NCBI GenBank assembly: GCA_002469915.1
Contig: DKOG01000032.1
Coordinates: forward strand, 1 to 19,322
DNA length: 19,322 nucleotides
From: Bacteroidetes bacterium UBA7368
Lineage (GTDB): Bacteria > Bacteroidota > Rhodothermia > Rhodothermales > UBA10348
Direction of reading: 5' to 3'
This document shows, piece after piece, positions 7,039-13,698 of the stretch. Under the pieces are notes generated by a model. The model saw only the letters and a list, made by a program, of their open reading frames with translations. It was not told where the DNA came from and searched no databases. A program made the position numbers and the translations under genes. How positions within the stretch are numbered: position 1 is the stretch's first letter; every line of letters starts with the position of its first letter.

Positions 7039-7689
7039 ATGACTCGTATTGTTGTTGTCGATGACCATCCGTTGCTTCGAAAAGGACTCGTTTTGTCGCT
7101 AGAAGTGGAGACCGATCTGACCGTTTGCGGGCAGGCTTCAAATGCAGAGGATGCTCTTAGCGTGGTCGAAGCAGAGAATCCGGATTTGGTTCTGGTAGAT
7201 ATTTCTCTTCCCGGAATGAGTGGTCTTGAACTTATCAAGCAGATTCATGCTATTCGGCCCACCATGAAAACCCTGGTGGTAAGTCGACACGATGAGTCCT
7301 TGTATGCGGAGCGGGCGATTCGAGCTGGCGCGAAAGGCTATGTAATGAAGCTGGAAGCGTCTGATGTTATGGTGAAAGCTGTGCGTCGTGTAATGAACGG
7401 TGGTATTTACGTTTCAGAAGAGATCAACGAGCGCCTTCTTCTTGGCATGGCGTCCGGACACGAAACGCTTGCCCAATCTCCACTTGAAGTGTTGAGTGAC
7501 AGGGAGTTAGAGGTCTTTGAATTGACGGGTAGAGGGTATGGCACGCGTGATATAGCTGAACGCCTGCACCTTTCTGTCAAGACGGTAGAGTCCTATCGGG
7601 CCCGTATTAAGACAAAGCTTAATCTTAACAGCGCTGCTGAATTGATGCAGCATGCGGTCCAGTGGGTTGAGGGCGAAAAGGCTAGCTAA
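7039..7689 (+). CDS. NarL/FixJ-family response regulator
   Basis: This 216-residue protein is a receiver plus DNA-binding output regulator. The receiver (about 1-120) has the acidic pair Asp8-Asp9, the phospho-acceptor Asp54 in LVLVDISLPGMSG, Ser82 in place of the switch Thr/Ser, and Lys104 in YVMKLEAS. The LuxR-type helix-turn-helix (about 151-208) reads LSDRELEVFELTGRGYGTRDIAERLHLSVKTV with the usual recognition helix. It follows the sensor kinase by 27 bases and is its evident partner; HisKA_3 kinases normally pair with regulators of this kind. Target genes cannot be identified from the window, although tonB lies directly downstream on the same strand after about 165 bases. Confidence 0.95.
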   Translation: MTRIVVVDDHPLLRKGLVLSLEVETDLTVCGQASNAEDALSVVEAENPDLVLVDISLPGMSGLELIKQIHAIRPTMKTLVVSRHDESLYAERAIRAGAKGYVMKLEASDVMVKAVRRVMNGGIYVSEEINERLLLGMASGHETLAQSPLEVLSDRELEVFELTGRGYGTRDIAERLHLSVKTVESYRARIKTKLNLNSAAELMQHAVQWVEGEKAS

Positions 7690-7804
7690 AGCGGCGTAAG
7701 GGTTCTACCTACAGCGGTGACGACGAGCGAGCTTACAAGTCAAATTGAAAGCCCCCTACCATTGGGTGCGTCCAATCCCGCCTTTGATATGTGATGTGGC
7801 TCCG

Positions 7805-7819
7805 TACACTCGTGGTGTA
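7805..7819. promoter_or_regulatory. Short inverted repeat upstream of tonB
   Basis: TACAC and GTGTA form 5-base arms around TCGTG, followed by an alternating ATATATATA tract (7826-7834), all within 51 bases of the tonB start at 7856. It could be an operator half-site pair or a weak leader hairpin. Arms of this length can arise by chance, so support is slight. Confidence 0.2.
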
Positions 7820-7855
7820 TCCAGCATATATATACATCCATCCTGTAGGTGCGTA

Positions 7856-8608
7856 ATGAAACTTCGCCAAACTCCGGGAACTGACCGGTCCAAGTTGATG
7901 CAAACTCTTCTGGACAATCCCCGTCGCCCAAAAAAAGGTAAAGGAAAAGACTTAAAACAGCAGTATCGCATGACGATCATGCTCGGAATGATTTTTTCTC
8001 TCTCGACGTTAACCCTGGTAATGCGTGCAGATTTGTATGCGGGAGGTGATGAGCAATCATTCGATTTGTCGGTTCAGGAAACTGTGCAAATAGAAGAAAT
8101 TAAACAAACAGAACAGGCGCAGAAGCCGCCTCCGCCTCCGCCTCCAAGACCACCGGTACCTGTGTCTGTATCAGACGATGTTCTTTTCGATGATGTTGAG
8201 TTAGATCTAGATGCTTTTTTAGATCTCGACGCAGAGATTCTTGATATTCCACCTCCACCTCCAACTCCCGCTATGGCCGACGAGGACGAGGAAGAGGAAA
8301 TCTTTGTGGTTGTTGAGCAAATGCCTGAAATCATCGGGGGTAATCAGAAGGTGTATGAGCACCTGGAATATCCTGAAATTGCTCGACAGGCCGGAATAGA
8401 AGGACTTGTCGTGGTTCAAATTGTAGTCGGGCCAGATGGGCTACCGTATGATCCTGTAACTGTACGAACAGGTGGACAGGTGCTTGATGAGGCGGCTGTC
8501 AGGGCTGTAATGGCACTAAAATTTATCCCCGGTAAGCAGCGAGGTAAAGCTGTGCCCGTTCGGTTGGCGATCCCTATCCGATTTCGGTTGCAGGATATAA
8601 AACAATAG
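7856..8608 (+). CDS. tonB: TonB-family energy transducer
   Basis: This 250-residue protein links the inner-membrane proton-motive force, through ExbB/ExbD, to outer-membrane TonB-dependent receptors. A basic cytoplasmic tail (1-38) precedes one membrane segment (about 39-58). A periplasmic linker follows with polyproline runs at 91-97 and 132-136, separated by a highly acidic stretch with many D, E and L residues. The C-terminal TonB domain (about 155-245) has the expected YPEIARQAGIEGLVVVQIVV, a DEAAVRAV helix and KFIPGKQRGKAVPVRLAIPI. The ATG at 7856 is chosen because TAGGTG lies just upstream and the product has the usual short cytoplasmic tail; an in-frame start at 7745 would add 37 residues without family support. 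No exbB, exbD or receptor gene lies in the window. Confidence 0.9.
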   Translation: MKLRQTPGTDRSKLMQTLLDNPRRPKKGKGKDLKQQYRMTIMLGMIFSLSTLTLVMRADLYAGGDEQSFDLSVQETVQIEEIKQTEQAQKPPPPPPPRPPVPVSVSDDVLFDDVELDLDAFLDLDAEILDIPPPPPTPAMADEDEEEEIFVVVEQMPEIIGGNQKVYEHLEYPEIARQAGIEGLVVVQIVVGPDGLPYDPVTVRTGGQVLDEAAVRAVMALKFIPGKQRGKAVPVRLAIPIRFRLQDIKQ

Positions 8609-8687
8609 TCTAATTAAAACTGAATTTGACCCGTTCACTTGGATGTAGCCGCATATGCTGGATTGCGGTCAGGACGGATCAAAAAGT

Positions 8688-8714
8688 GCGGGGGGCTGCT
8701 TTGCAGCCCCCCGC
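8688..8714. terminator. GC-rich terminator hairpin after tonB
   Basis: A perfect 12-base stem (GCGGGGGGCTGC with GCAGCCCCCCGC) closes on a TTT loop 80 bases after the tonB stop. On the plus strand it is followed by TTAGCGTTT, a weak T tract. On the minus strand the run AAAAA at 8681-8685 gives a proper T tract, so it could work in both directions and is stronger for minus-strand transcripts. Confidence 0.8.
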
Positions 8715-8734
8715 TTAGCGTTTAAATGGCCTTA

Positions 8735-8751
8735 GTAGGGATTACCCCTAC
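8735..8751. other. Small secondary hairpin
   Basis: GTAGGG and CCCTAC form a 6-base stem around ATTAC, 20 bases after the main terminator hairpin and just before a TATAAT element. It may be a chance structure or part of the regulatory region of the nitroreductase gene. Confidence 0.3.
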
Positions 8752-8753
8752 AG

Positions 8754-8759
8754 TATAAT
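8754..8759 (+). promoter_or_regulatory. Candidate -10 element TATAAT for the nitroreductase gene
   Basis: An exact TATAAT lies about 50 bases before the GTG at 8809 and directly downstream of the tonB terminator, a sensible place for a new promoter. No good TTGACA-like -35 is present at 16-18 bases, so the call rests on the -10 alone. Confidence 0.35.
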
Positions 8760-8808
8760 CGTTACCCTTCCGGTCAACTTCAACGATCGCATGGAGCGTT
8801 CTTAGTAC

Positions 8809-9603
8809 GTGTCCTTAAACTGGCAAAAGGAACTAGTGACTACAAAAAAGAAAGCGCGAATAAGCGGATTAATGAATAAGGAAAATAGCCCCCGAGATAT
8901 TCGTGGGATTGATTTCCCCTGGGATGCTACCCTTGAGACTAAACTCAAGTTTGTGGTCAATTATGCAGCTCTAGCACCATCTACCCACAACACGCAACCA
9001 TGGCTATTTAGGATTACAGACCGGTCCGTAGAGATTTTCGCCGACCGAAGCCGTGCCCTTGCTGTCGTTGACCCTGACGATCGAGCTCTAACAATTAGCT
9101 GTGGAGCGGCAACTGGAAATCTTTGCGCAGCACTGGACGCCGTTGGCCTAGATCATAGCCTACAAGTATTTCCGAATATTGCTGAGCCGGATCTGGTTGC
9201 CCGGATCACGTTAAAACCCGAACGAGATCAAGATTCTGACTGGCTAATCAAATTAGATGCTATTCACAAGCGAAAAACGGTAAGAGCTGGTTTTCGACAT
9301 AAACCGTTACCAGTTGATTATTTGATTGAATCCGCAGCGGATGTTTCCACAGAGCATGCTGTTATGTGCTTTAATTGCGATCCTGAGTGTGAATTTGAGG
9401 TACTTGCAGCCGTCCAGCAAGCTGACTCTATTTGGTCTGCGGATAAGCATTTTATGCGGGAAAATGCTTCATGGATGCATCCGCTCAGAAAAAGAAGTCG
9501 AGATGGCGTTCCAGCCCGATCAACTAAGCTGCCTTCTAGCAAGGAGTTATGGTCTGCACCCATGCAATTTCTTGGATCGGGTGAACGGCGGACGTTGACA
9601 TGA
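8809..9603 (+). CDS. Acg-family nitroreductase, N-terminal part before in-frame stop
   Basis: This segment encodes the N-terminal three quarters of an Acg-type (Rv3131-like) FMN-dependent nitroreductase family protein. The diagnostic stretch ALAPSTHNTQPW (residues 54-65 from the GTG) is followed by FADRSRALAVVDPDDRALTISCGAA and later by KRKTVRAGFRHKPLP, all in family order. The frame ends at TGA (9601-9603) after LGSGERRTLT. Translation continued in the same frame gives the rest of the domain (AVLTDRDAPMDW onward), so the TGA looks like a nonsense mutation, a sequence error or, less likely, a recoded codon. The start may be GTG 8809 or ATG 8872; the region between is poorly conserved in character. 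The biochemical role of Acg proteins is uncertain; some are dormancy or stress linked in actinobacteria. Confidence 0.75.
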   Translation: MSLNWQKELVTTKKKARISGLMNKENSPRDIRGIDFPWDATLETKLKFVVNYAALAPSTHNTQPWLFRITDRSVEIFADRSRALAVVDPDDRALTISCGAATGNLCAALDAVGLDHSLQVFPNIAEPDLVARITLKPERDQDSDWLIKLDAIHKRKTVRAGFRHKPLPVDYLIESAADVSTEHAVMCFNCDPECEFEVLAAVQQADSIWSADKHFMRENASWMHPLRKRSRDGVPARSTKLPSSKELWSAPMQFLGSGERRTLT

Positions 9604-9876
9604 GCGGTTCTAACCGATCGCGACGCCCCAATGGATTGGGCTAACTCTGGAATTGTTCTTTCAAATATGCTCAACAAAGTTGCAGGCCGCGGAATTGGAG
9701 CTGCGCTCATGAGTCATCCTTTATTTCTAGCGCCAACCCACCGGCTTATCAAAGAGTCGCTGAAAACGGAGTCAATTCCACAGATTCTAGTACGCTTCGG
9801 TTATCCCGAACGATCTCCAGCAACGCCCCGACGCCCTCTGATAGACGTAATGCTACATCCCGGGTTTGGTCGCTAA
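9604..9876 (+). pseudogene. Acg-family nitroreductase, C-terminal remainder
   Basis: Directly after the TGA and in the same frame, about 90 codons complete the nitroreductase: AVLTDRDAPMDWANSGIVLS matches the family position where a T..D..DW..AG motif precedes the last helices, and SIPQILVRFGYPERSPATPRRPL matches the usual C-terminal PQ..LR.GY....TPRRPL ending. It could in principle be translated from the ATG at 9631, but that product of 81 residues would lack most of the FMN site. Joined with the preceding segment the reading frame has 355 codons, close to the family's usual size of roughly 320-340. Its TAA stop overlaps the stop of the convergent amidotransferase gene by four bases. Confidence 0.7.
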
Positions 9877-10631
9877 GCCGACTTCTCTACTGCAAACAAA
9901 GTGAGAAAGTCGAACATCAGGTGATCAACTTCTGTCGTTTCTTTCAAACCATGGAAAATAGCCTGTAAAGCGTCTTCTGAATGCAACTCCTCCATGTAAA
10001 ACGCCCTGTACCGAATTAGGCGCTCTCGCTCTCGGTGTGCATCTAACTCACTATGGAACTGAGTACCGTACATAGGACGGTCTTTTAGTCGAAAGGCTTC
10101 ATTGGGCTGGGTTCTATTATCGGCTAATTCAATAGCACCTTCCGGAAGTCTCGTAACTCGATCATGATGCCCCATGTTGGCCATAAATGAGTGCGGGAAG
10201 GTCCCCAAAAGCTCATCGTGTCGTCTAGCTTCGGTCAGTTCAATATGGTGGCAGCCTAATTCTGCCTTATCCGGATCGTGCTGCACTTCCCCTCCCAATG
10301 CGCGTGCAATAATTTGATGACCCCAGCAACTGCCGAACGTAGGCAGCTTGCGATTATATGCCTCTTGTACGAGTGACAACATGAACGGCATCCAGCTCGT
10401 GTCATCCATTGCAGAGTATTCGCCAGCGCCCCCGATTAATAAGGCATCGTAACCGTCCAATACGGAGAGGTAGTCCGATGGTGGGGCCTGACGACCAAGG
10501 TTGATACAATCTAGTTGACGATCTTGGAGACGGCATCGTTCTAGAAAGCACGTCTGTTCTTGAACTTCTATATCCTGCGTGTTGCGGGCCTGAAGTAGTA
10601 GAACTTTTAATTTGTCGTGAGAGGGCGCCAT
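9873..10631 (-). CDS. Class I glutamine amidotransferase (GMP synthase-like)
   Basis: This 252-residue protein is a stand-alone class I glutamine amidotransferase domain. The nucleophile Cys102 sits in FGSCWGHQI, and His193 and Glu195 in YGTQFHSELD complete the triad. LLIGGAGEYS (65-73) corresponds to the oxyanion strand region. Such proteins hydrolyse glutamine and pass ammonia on, or act as peptidases or gamma-glutamyl hydrolases; the acceptor here is unknown. The fusion to an ATP pyrophosphatase domain seen in real GMP synthase is absent. It starts at ATG 10631, 32 bases after maf, so it is probably the last gene of an lnt-maf-amidotransferase transcript. Its TAG stop overlaps the end of the nitroreductase gene. 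Confidence 0.88.
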   Translation of the reverse strand: MAPSHDKLKVLLLQARNTQDIEVQEQTCFLERCRLQDRQLDCINLGRQAPPSDYLSVLDGYDALLIGGAGEYSAMDDTSWMPFMLSLVQEAYNRKLPTFGSCWGHQIIARALGGEVQHDPDKAELGCHHIELTEARRHDELLGTFPHSFMANMGHHDRVTRLPEGAIELADNRTQPNEAFRLKDRPMYGTQFHSELDAHRERERLIRYRAFYMEELHSEDALQAIFHGLKETTEVDHLMFDFLTLFAVEKSA

Positions 10632-10663
10632 ATTAATCTCTTAGGGAAGACGCGTACTACGAT

Positions 10664-11257
10664 CTATCCGGTAATGAGGTCCTTGAAATCTGTCCGGAGG
10701 GTTACATATAATCGGTGGAGCGGAAGCCCCATCACATTATAGAAATCTCCTTCGATTCCGCGCACAAAAAATGCACCCCTGTCATCTTGGATGCCATACC
10801 CACCAGCCTTGTCCATGGGGGAGCCTCCCTTAACATACTCATGGATTTCGTCATCACTCACTGGGGCAAAATCCACATACGTAGTCTCTACCTTAGTTAC
10901 GGTCCTTCCACTGTCCTTGTGTAGTAAAGCGATACCGGTGTGCACGATGTGCCTTCGGTTTCTAAGGCGTTTCAGCATAAATACCGCATCGTCGAACGAG
11001 GTTGGTTTTCCCAAGATGTGATCGTCCAAAACGACACAGGTATCTGCGGCCAGAACCAAAGAGCTTGAATACTGATCGGAAATGAGTGAGCCTTTCTCTT
11101 CAGAAAGACGGGAAACCATTTGGTCGGCCGGTTCGCCTTCGATGACGATTTCTTTCATATCTGCAGGGATAACCTCAAACTGAAAGCCCGTTGCTGCTAG
11201 TAAGTGACTCCTACGGGGAGAACCAGAGGCTAAAATGAAGGGAACAGATAACTGCAT
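10664..11257 (-). CDS. maf: Maf-type nucleoside triphosphate pyrophosphatase
   Basis: This enzyme hydrolyses non-canonical or surplus nucleoside triphosphates (dTTP, UTP or modified forms) to the monophosphate and pyrophosphate. ASGSPRR (10-16) is the phosphate-binding signature, LAADTCVVLDDHILGKP has the catalytic Asp72 and Lys84, and MDKAGGYGIQ is the second conserved block; DKAG rather than GKAG favours the dTTP/UTP (YhdE) subgroup. The ATG at 11257 gives 197 residues and the normal N-terminus MQLSVPFILASGSPRR. An in-frame TTG three codons earlier (11266) is possible. It lies 13 bases after the lnt stop on the same strand, so the two are likely co-transcribed. Confidence 0.95.
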   Translation of the reverse strand: MQLSVPFILASGSPRRSHLLAATGFQFEVIPADMKEIVIEGEPADQMVSRLSEEKGSLISDQYSSSLVLAADTCVVLDDHILGKPTSFDDAVFMLKRLRNRRHIVHTGIALLHKDSGRTVTKVETTYVDFAPVSDDEIHEYVKGGSPMDKAGGYGIQDDRGAFFVRGIEGDFYNVMGLPLHRLYVTLRTDFKDLITG

Positions 11258-11270
11258 GCTGGACAACTAT

Positions 11271-12815
11271 TTAACGGAACTTAGAGAGTGTGTTTCTGCG
11301 GCCATAGCGGAGCAAAAGATAGGTAATGCAGCTACACAGGATGAAAAGAAGAACGGGTGCATCGCCATACAGTGCATATAGCGCCTGGGTCTTTGTTGAA
11401 GAAAGTTCTACTTGGGAGATGGATTGTCCTAGGGAGGTCTTGGAAACAAGGTTGCCTCGAGCATCGAAGGACCCTGAATAGCCGTCCACCGAAGCCTGTA
11501 GGACGGGAAGTCCCGATGAAGCGGCAAGTAAAGCGGTGTAGGAGAGATGCTGGGCGCGAGCGGCATCACTTTTCCACCAGCCATCTTGGGTTACAACAAC
11601 GAGCGCATCAGCTCCGCCTTTTCGATATCTAAATCCATCCACCGAGAAAAAGCTCTCAAAACAGATCATCAATCCAATGTTGATGCCAGAAGTATGGAAA
11701 ATCCGGTAGTCCTTACCATTTTCGTAGGATGACACGCCTCCAGAATCGAGCTGAAACCGTTTGAAGAAAGGAATGAAGTTTGAAAAAGGTACGTGCTCTG
11801 CGAAAGGCACCAACCGTCGCTTAGCATAAAAGACGGTTTTTGATAAAGTAGACTGAGCTACAATCGCGTTGAAAAAGTCATGCCCTTCCGTTTGAAGGAT
11901 ACCGCCTGAAATGACGTCCGCATCAACCATATCGGAGAGCGTGCGAATCATGTTCGAAAGACTATCCTCTTCTGCGACCGGAAGCGCCGTTTCTGGAAGG
12001 ATGAACAGCGCTGACTCCGGAGACTTCCGTCTTGCCTCGTCAAATAGTCGCTCGAAGAGGTCCATTTTCGAAGGATCATGTACATCGGCCCACTTTTCTG
12101 GAGATACACCAGGCTGAATGATACTCACCTGGATAGGACGACCCATTGGCGCCGGATTACGAGGCGTCAAAAAAGGTAAGACTAGGATAAAAACGCACAC
12201 TGCCAAAGCCCGACCCAGGAAGTTGGGACGCATGATGGCAAAAACCCAACAGAGGTTGAACAATATCACGATAACGGAGAGCCCCAGCACACCGAGCAAA
12301 GAAGCCCACCCGAGAGCCAACTTAGAGGAGGAAAGGGATAATCCGATCATCGTTCCGGGCATAGCTACCGGACCGCGCATCATGAACGCATCAAAAACGA
12401 CGATAGCTAGAGCAGCGCCAACTAAGCTGGTGCTTCTTGTGCTAGCATGGTAAGTAGTCGAGATAAGTGCCGAGAGGACACTAATCATTGCTAAAAGGGC
12501 AAAAACAGACGAGGCGGCCGTAACCGAGACGGGATGAAAGGCATTCCAATGAAAGGCCACGGCCCAAGCTGCGGTGAAGAATGAAAAGCTGAGCAGGAAA
12601 GCAGATCGGCTATCTGTGTTTCGGAGGCTCAATAGCAAAATACCGGGCGATAATAACGCGAATGGCCAGATTCCGAAAGGTGGCCAAGCAAGCCCCAACG
12701 CAAGCCCGGCTAACACGACTGCAAGGGTGCGCGCGGTATTCGATTGAATAAATCTGGGTATTCGTTTGGGACTTGAAATGAAAATCACCTTCGATTTGAC
12801 TGATCTAAAGAGCAA
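11271..12815 (-). CDS. lnt: Apolipoprotein N-acyltransferase
   Basis: This inner-membrane enzyme adds the third acyl chain to the N-terminal cysteine of lipoproteins. The 514 residues match the family. The N-terminal half has several hydrophobic helices (about 30-215), followed by a carbon-nitrogen hydrolase domain and a last membrane helix near 485-500. The catalytic triad is visible: Glu275 in ILPETALP, Lys332 in YAKRRLVPFAEHVP and Cys385 in LMICFESFF, with Glu340 in the essential loop. The motif TQDGWWKSDAARAQH is also as expected. The start is taken as TTG 12815; a GTG nine codons in is an alternative and no clear ribosome site decides. The window also encodes a lipoprotein (3787-4773) that could be a substrate. 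It is divergent from the ParA gene, 44 bases away. Confidence 0.95.
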   Translation of the reverse strand: MLFRSVKSKVIFISSPKRIPRFIQSNTARTLAVVLAGLALGLAWPPFGIWPFALLSPGILLLSLRNTDSRSAFLLSFSFFTAAWAVAFHWNAFHPVSVTAASSVFALLAMISVLSALISTTYHASTRSTSLVGAALAIVVFDAFMMRGPVAMPGTMIGLSLSSSKLALGWASLLGVLGLSVIVILFNLCWVFAIMRPNFLGRALAVCVFILVLPFLTPRNPAPMGRPIQVSIIQPGVSPEKWADVHDPSKMDLFERLFDEARRKSPESALFILPETALPVAEEDSLSNMIRTLSDMVDADVISGGILQTEGHDFFNAIVAQSTLSKTVFYAKRRLVPFAEHVPFSNFIPFFKRFQLDSGGVSSYENGKDYRIFHTSGINIGLMICFESFFSVDGFRYRKGGADALVVVTQDGWWKSDAARAQHLSYTALLAASSGLPVLQASVDGYSGSFDARGNLVSKTSLGQSISQVELSSTKTQALYALYGDAPVLLFILCSCITYLLLRYGRRNTLSKFR

Positions 12816-12859
12816 GGGTAACTTCCCCGAAGCTAGAGGGCCTGTTTTTTTAACCCACC

Positions 12860-13645
12860 ATGCCCGGAATGATCATACTTACGATCTGTAATCACAAGGG
12901 AGGAACAGGCAAGACGACCTCTTCCATCAATCTTTCTGCCGCACTGGCCCTGAGCGGTCAGCGAGTGCTGGTGATAGATCTAGATCCTCAAGGCTTTCTG
13001 ACTCGGATGATGGGTCAACCTGAACCATCGCCCGAGCATTCCTCACTGGCCCTGTTTCAGGAGGATATGTCTATTCAGCCTCCGATCATTCAGTTACCAA
13101 CATTCGACCTAATACCTTCTTCTCCGGCGCTATCAACAGCGATGCGAAAACTAAACAAACCTACAGATATTTTGTGGGCAAGAGAGTATTTACAATCGCT
13201 GGACGGAAAGTATGATATCGTAGTTCTGGACACGGCTGCTGCCGTCACCGTCTACAGCCTAAATGCCTTGGTAGCGGCAGACGTCGTAGTCATTCCAATT
13301 TTGCCCGAGTATCAACCCGTTGTGGGTGGAGAGCAGACCTATCAAACGGTAAAAATGGTTCGTAAAAAGCTGAACCCAGGTCTAAGGGGTGTGAAAATGC
13401 TACTCACCATGGTTGATGGAAGAAAGAAAAATCACTTTGCATACAGGCATTATTTAAGAGAAAAGTATGGTTCTGATGTCATGGATGGTATTATTAGGAC
13501 CTGCACTACCCTTTCTGTATCAAATCAGGAGGGGCGCTCAGTTTATGACGGTAATCCCCATGCTCGAGGTGCGATTGATTATGCGAATGTAGCAGAGGAA
13601 ATCTCTAAGCTATTCGATCAGCCAGATGCTGGTTCAACGTCTTAA
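12860..13645 (+). CDS. ParA/MinD-type ATPase (no ParB partner seen)
   Basis: This 261-residue protein is a deviant-Walker-A ATPase of the ParA/Soj type. NHKGGTGKTTSSINL (11-25) holds the P-loop with the signature Lys13, LVIDLDPQG (about 37-45) is the Walker A' strand, and YDIVVLDTAAAV is the Walker B region, where the usual DTPP is replaced by DTAA. The C-terminal part is normal for the family, including the late Q/E-rich helix and NPHARGAIDYANVAEEI. ParA proteins form ATP-dependent patterns on DNA or membrane to position plasmids, chromosomes or protein cargo. No parB follows; the next gene is an unrelated acylase 53 bases on. An orphan positioning ATPase is therefore likely. An in-frame ATG at codon 4 is an alternative start. 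Confidence 0.88.
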   Translation: MPGMIILTICNHKGGTGKTTSSINLSAALALSGQRVLVIDLDPQGFLTRMMGQPEPSPEHSSLALFQEDMSIQPPIIQLPTFDLIPSSPALSTAMRKLNKPTDILWAREYLQSLDGKYDIVVLDTAAAVTVYSLNALVAADVVVIPILPEYQPVVGGEQTYQTVKMVRKKLNPGLRGVKMLLTMVDGRKKNHFAYRHYLREKYGSDVMDGIIRTCTTLSVSNQEGRSVYDGNPHARGAIDYANVAEEISKLFDQPDAGSTS

Positions 13646-13698
13646 TAAGTGTCGGTATCTTCGTAAATGGAACTAACTTCCAATCTTACACAATCGTT

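Noticed and set aside
9326..9598. Separate 90-residue plus-strand protein inside the nitroreductase gene
   Set aside because: It lies in another frame of a segment with clear nitroreductase similarity and has no recognisable features.
5863..9603. Alternative genetic code or selenocysteine at the in-frame stops
   Set aside because: One stop is TAA and the other TGA, all other genes use standard stops, and no SECIS-like hairpin was noticed after the TGA.
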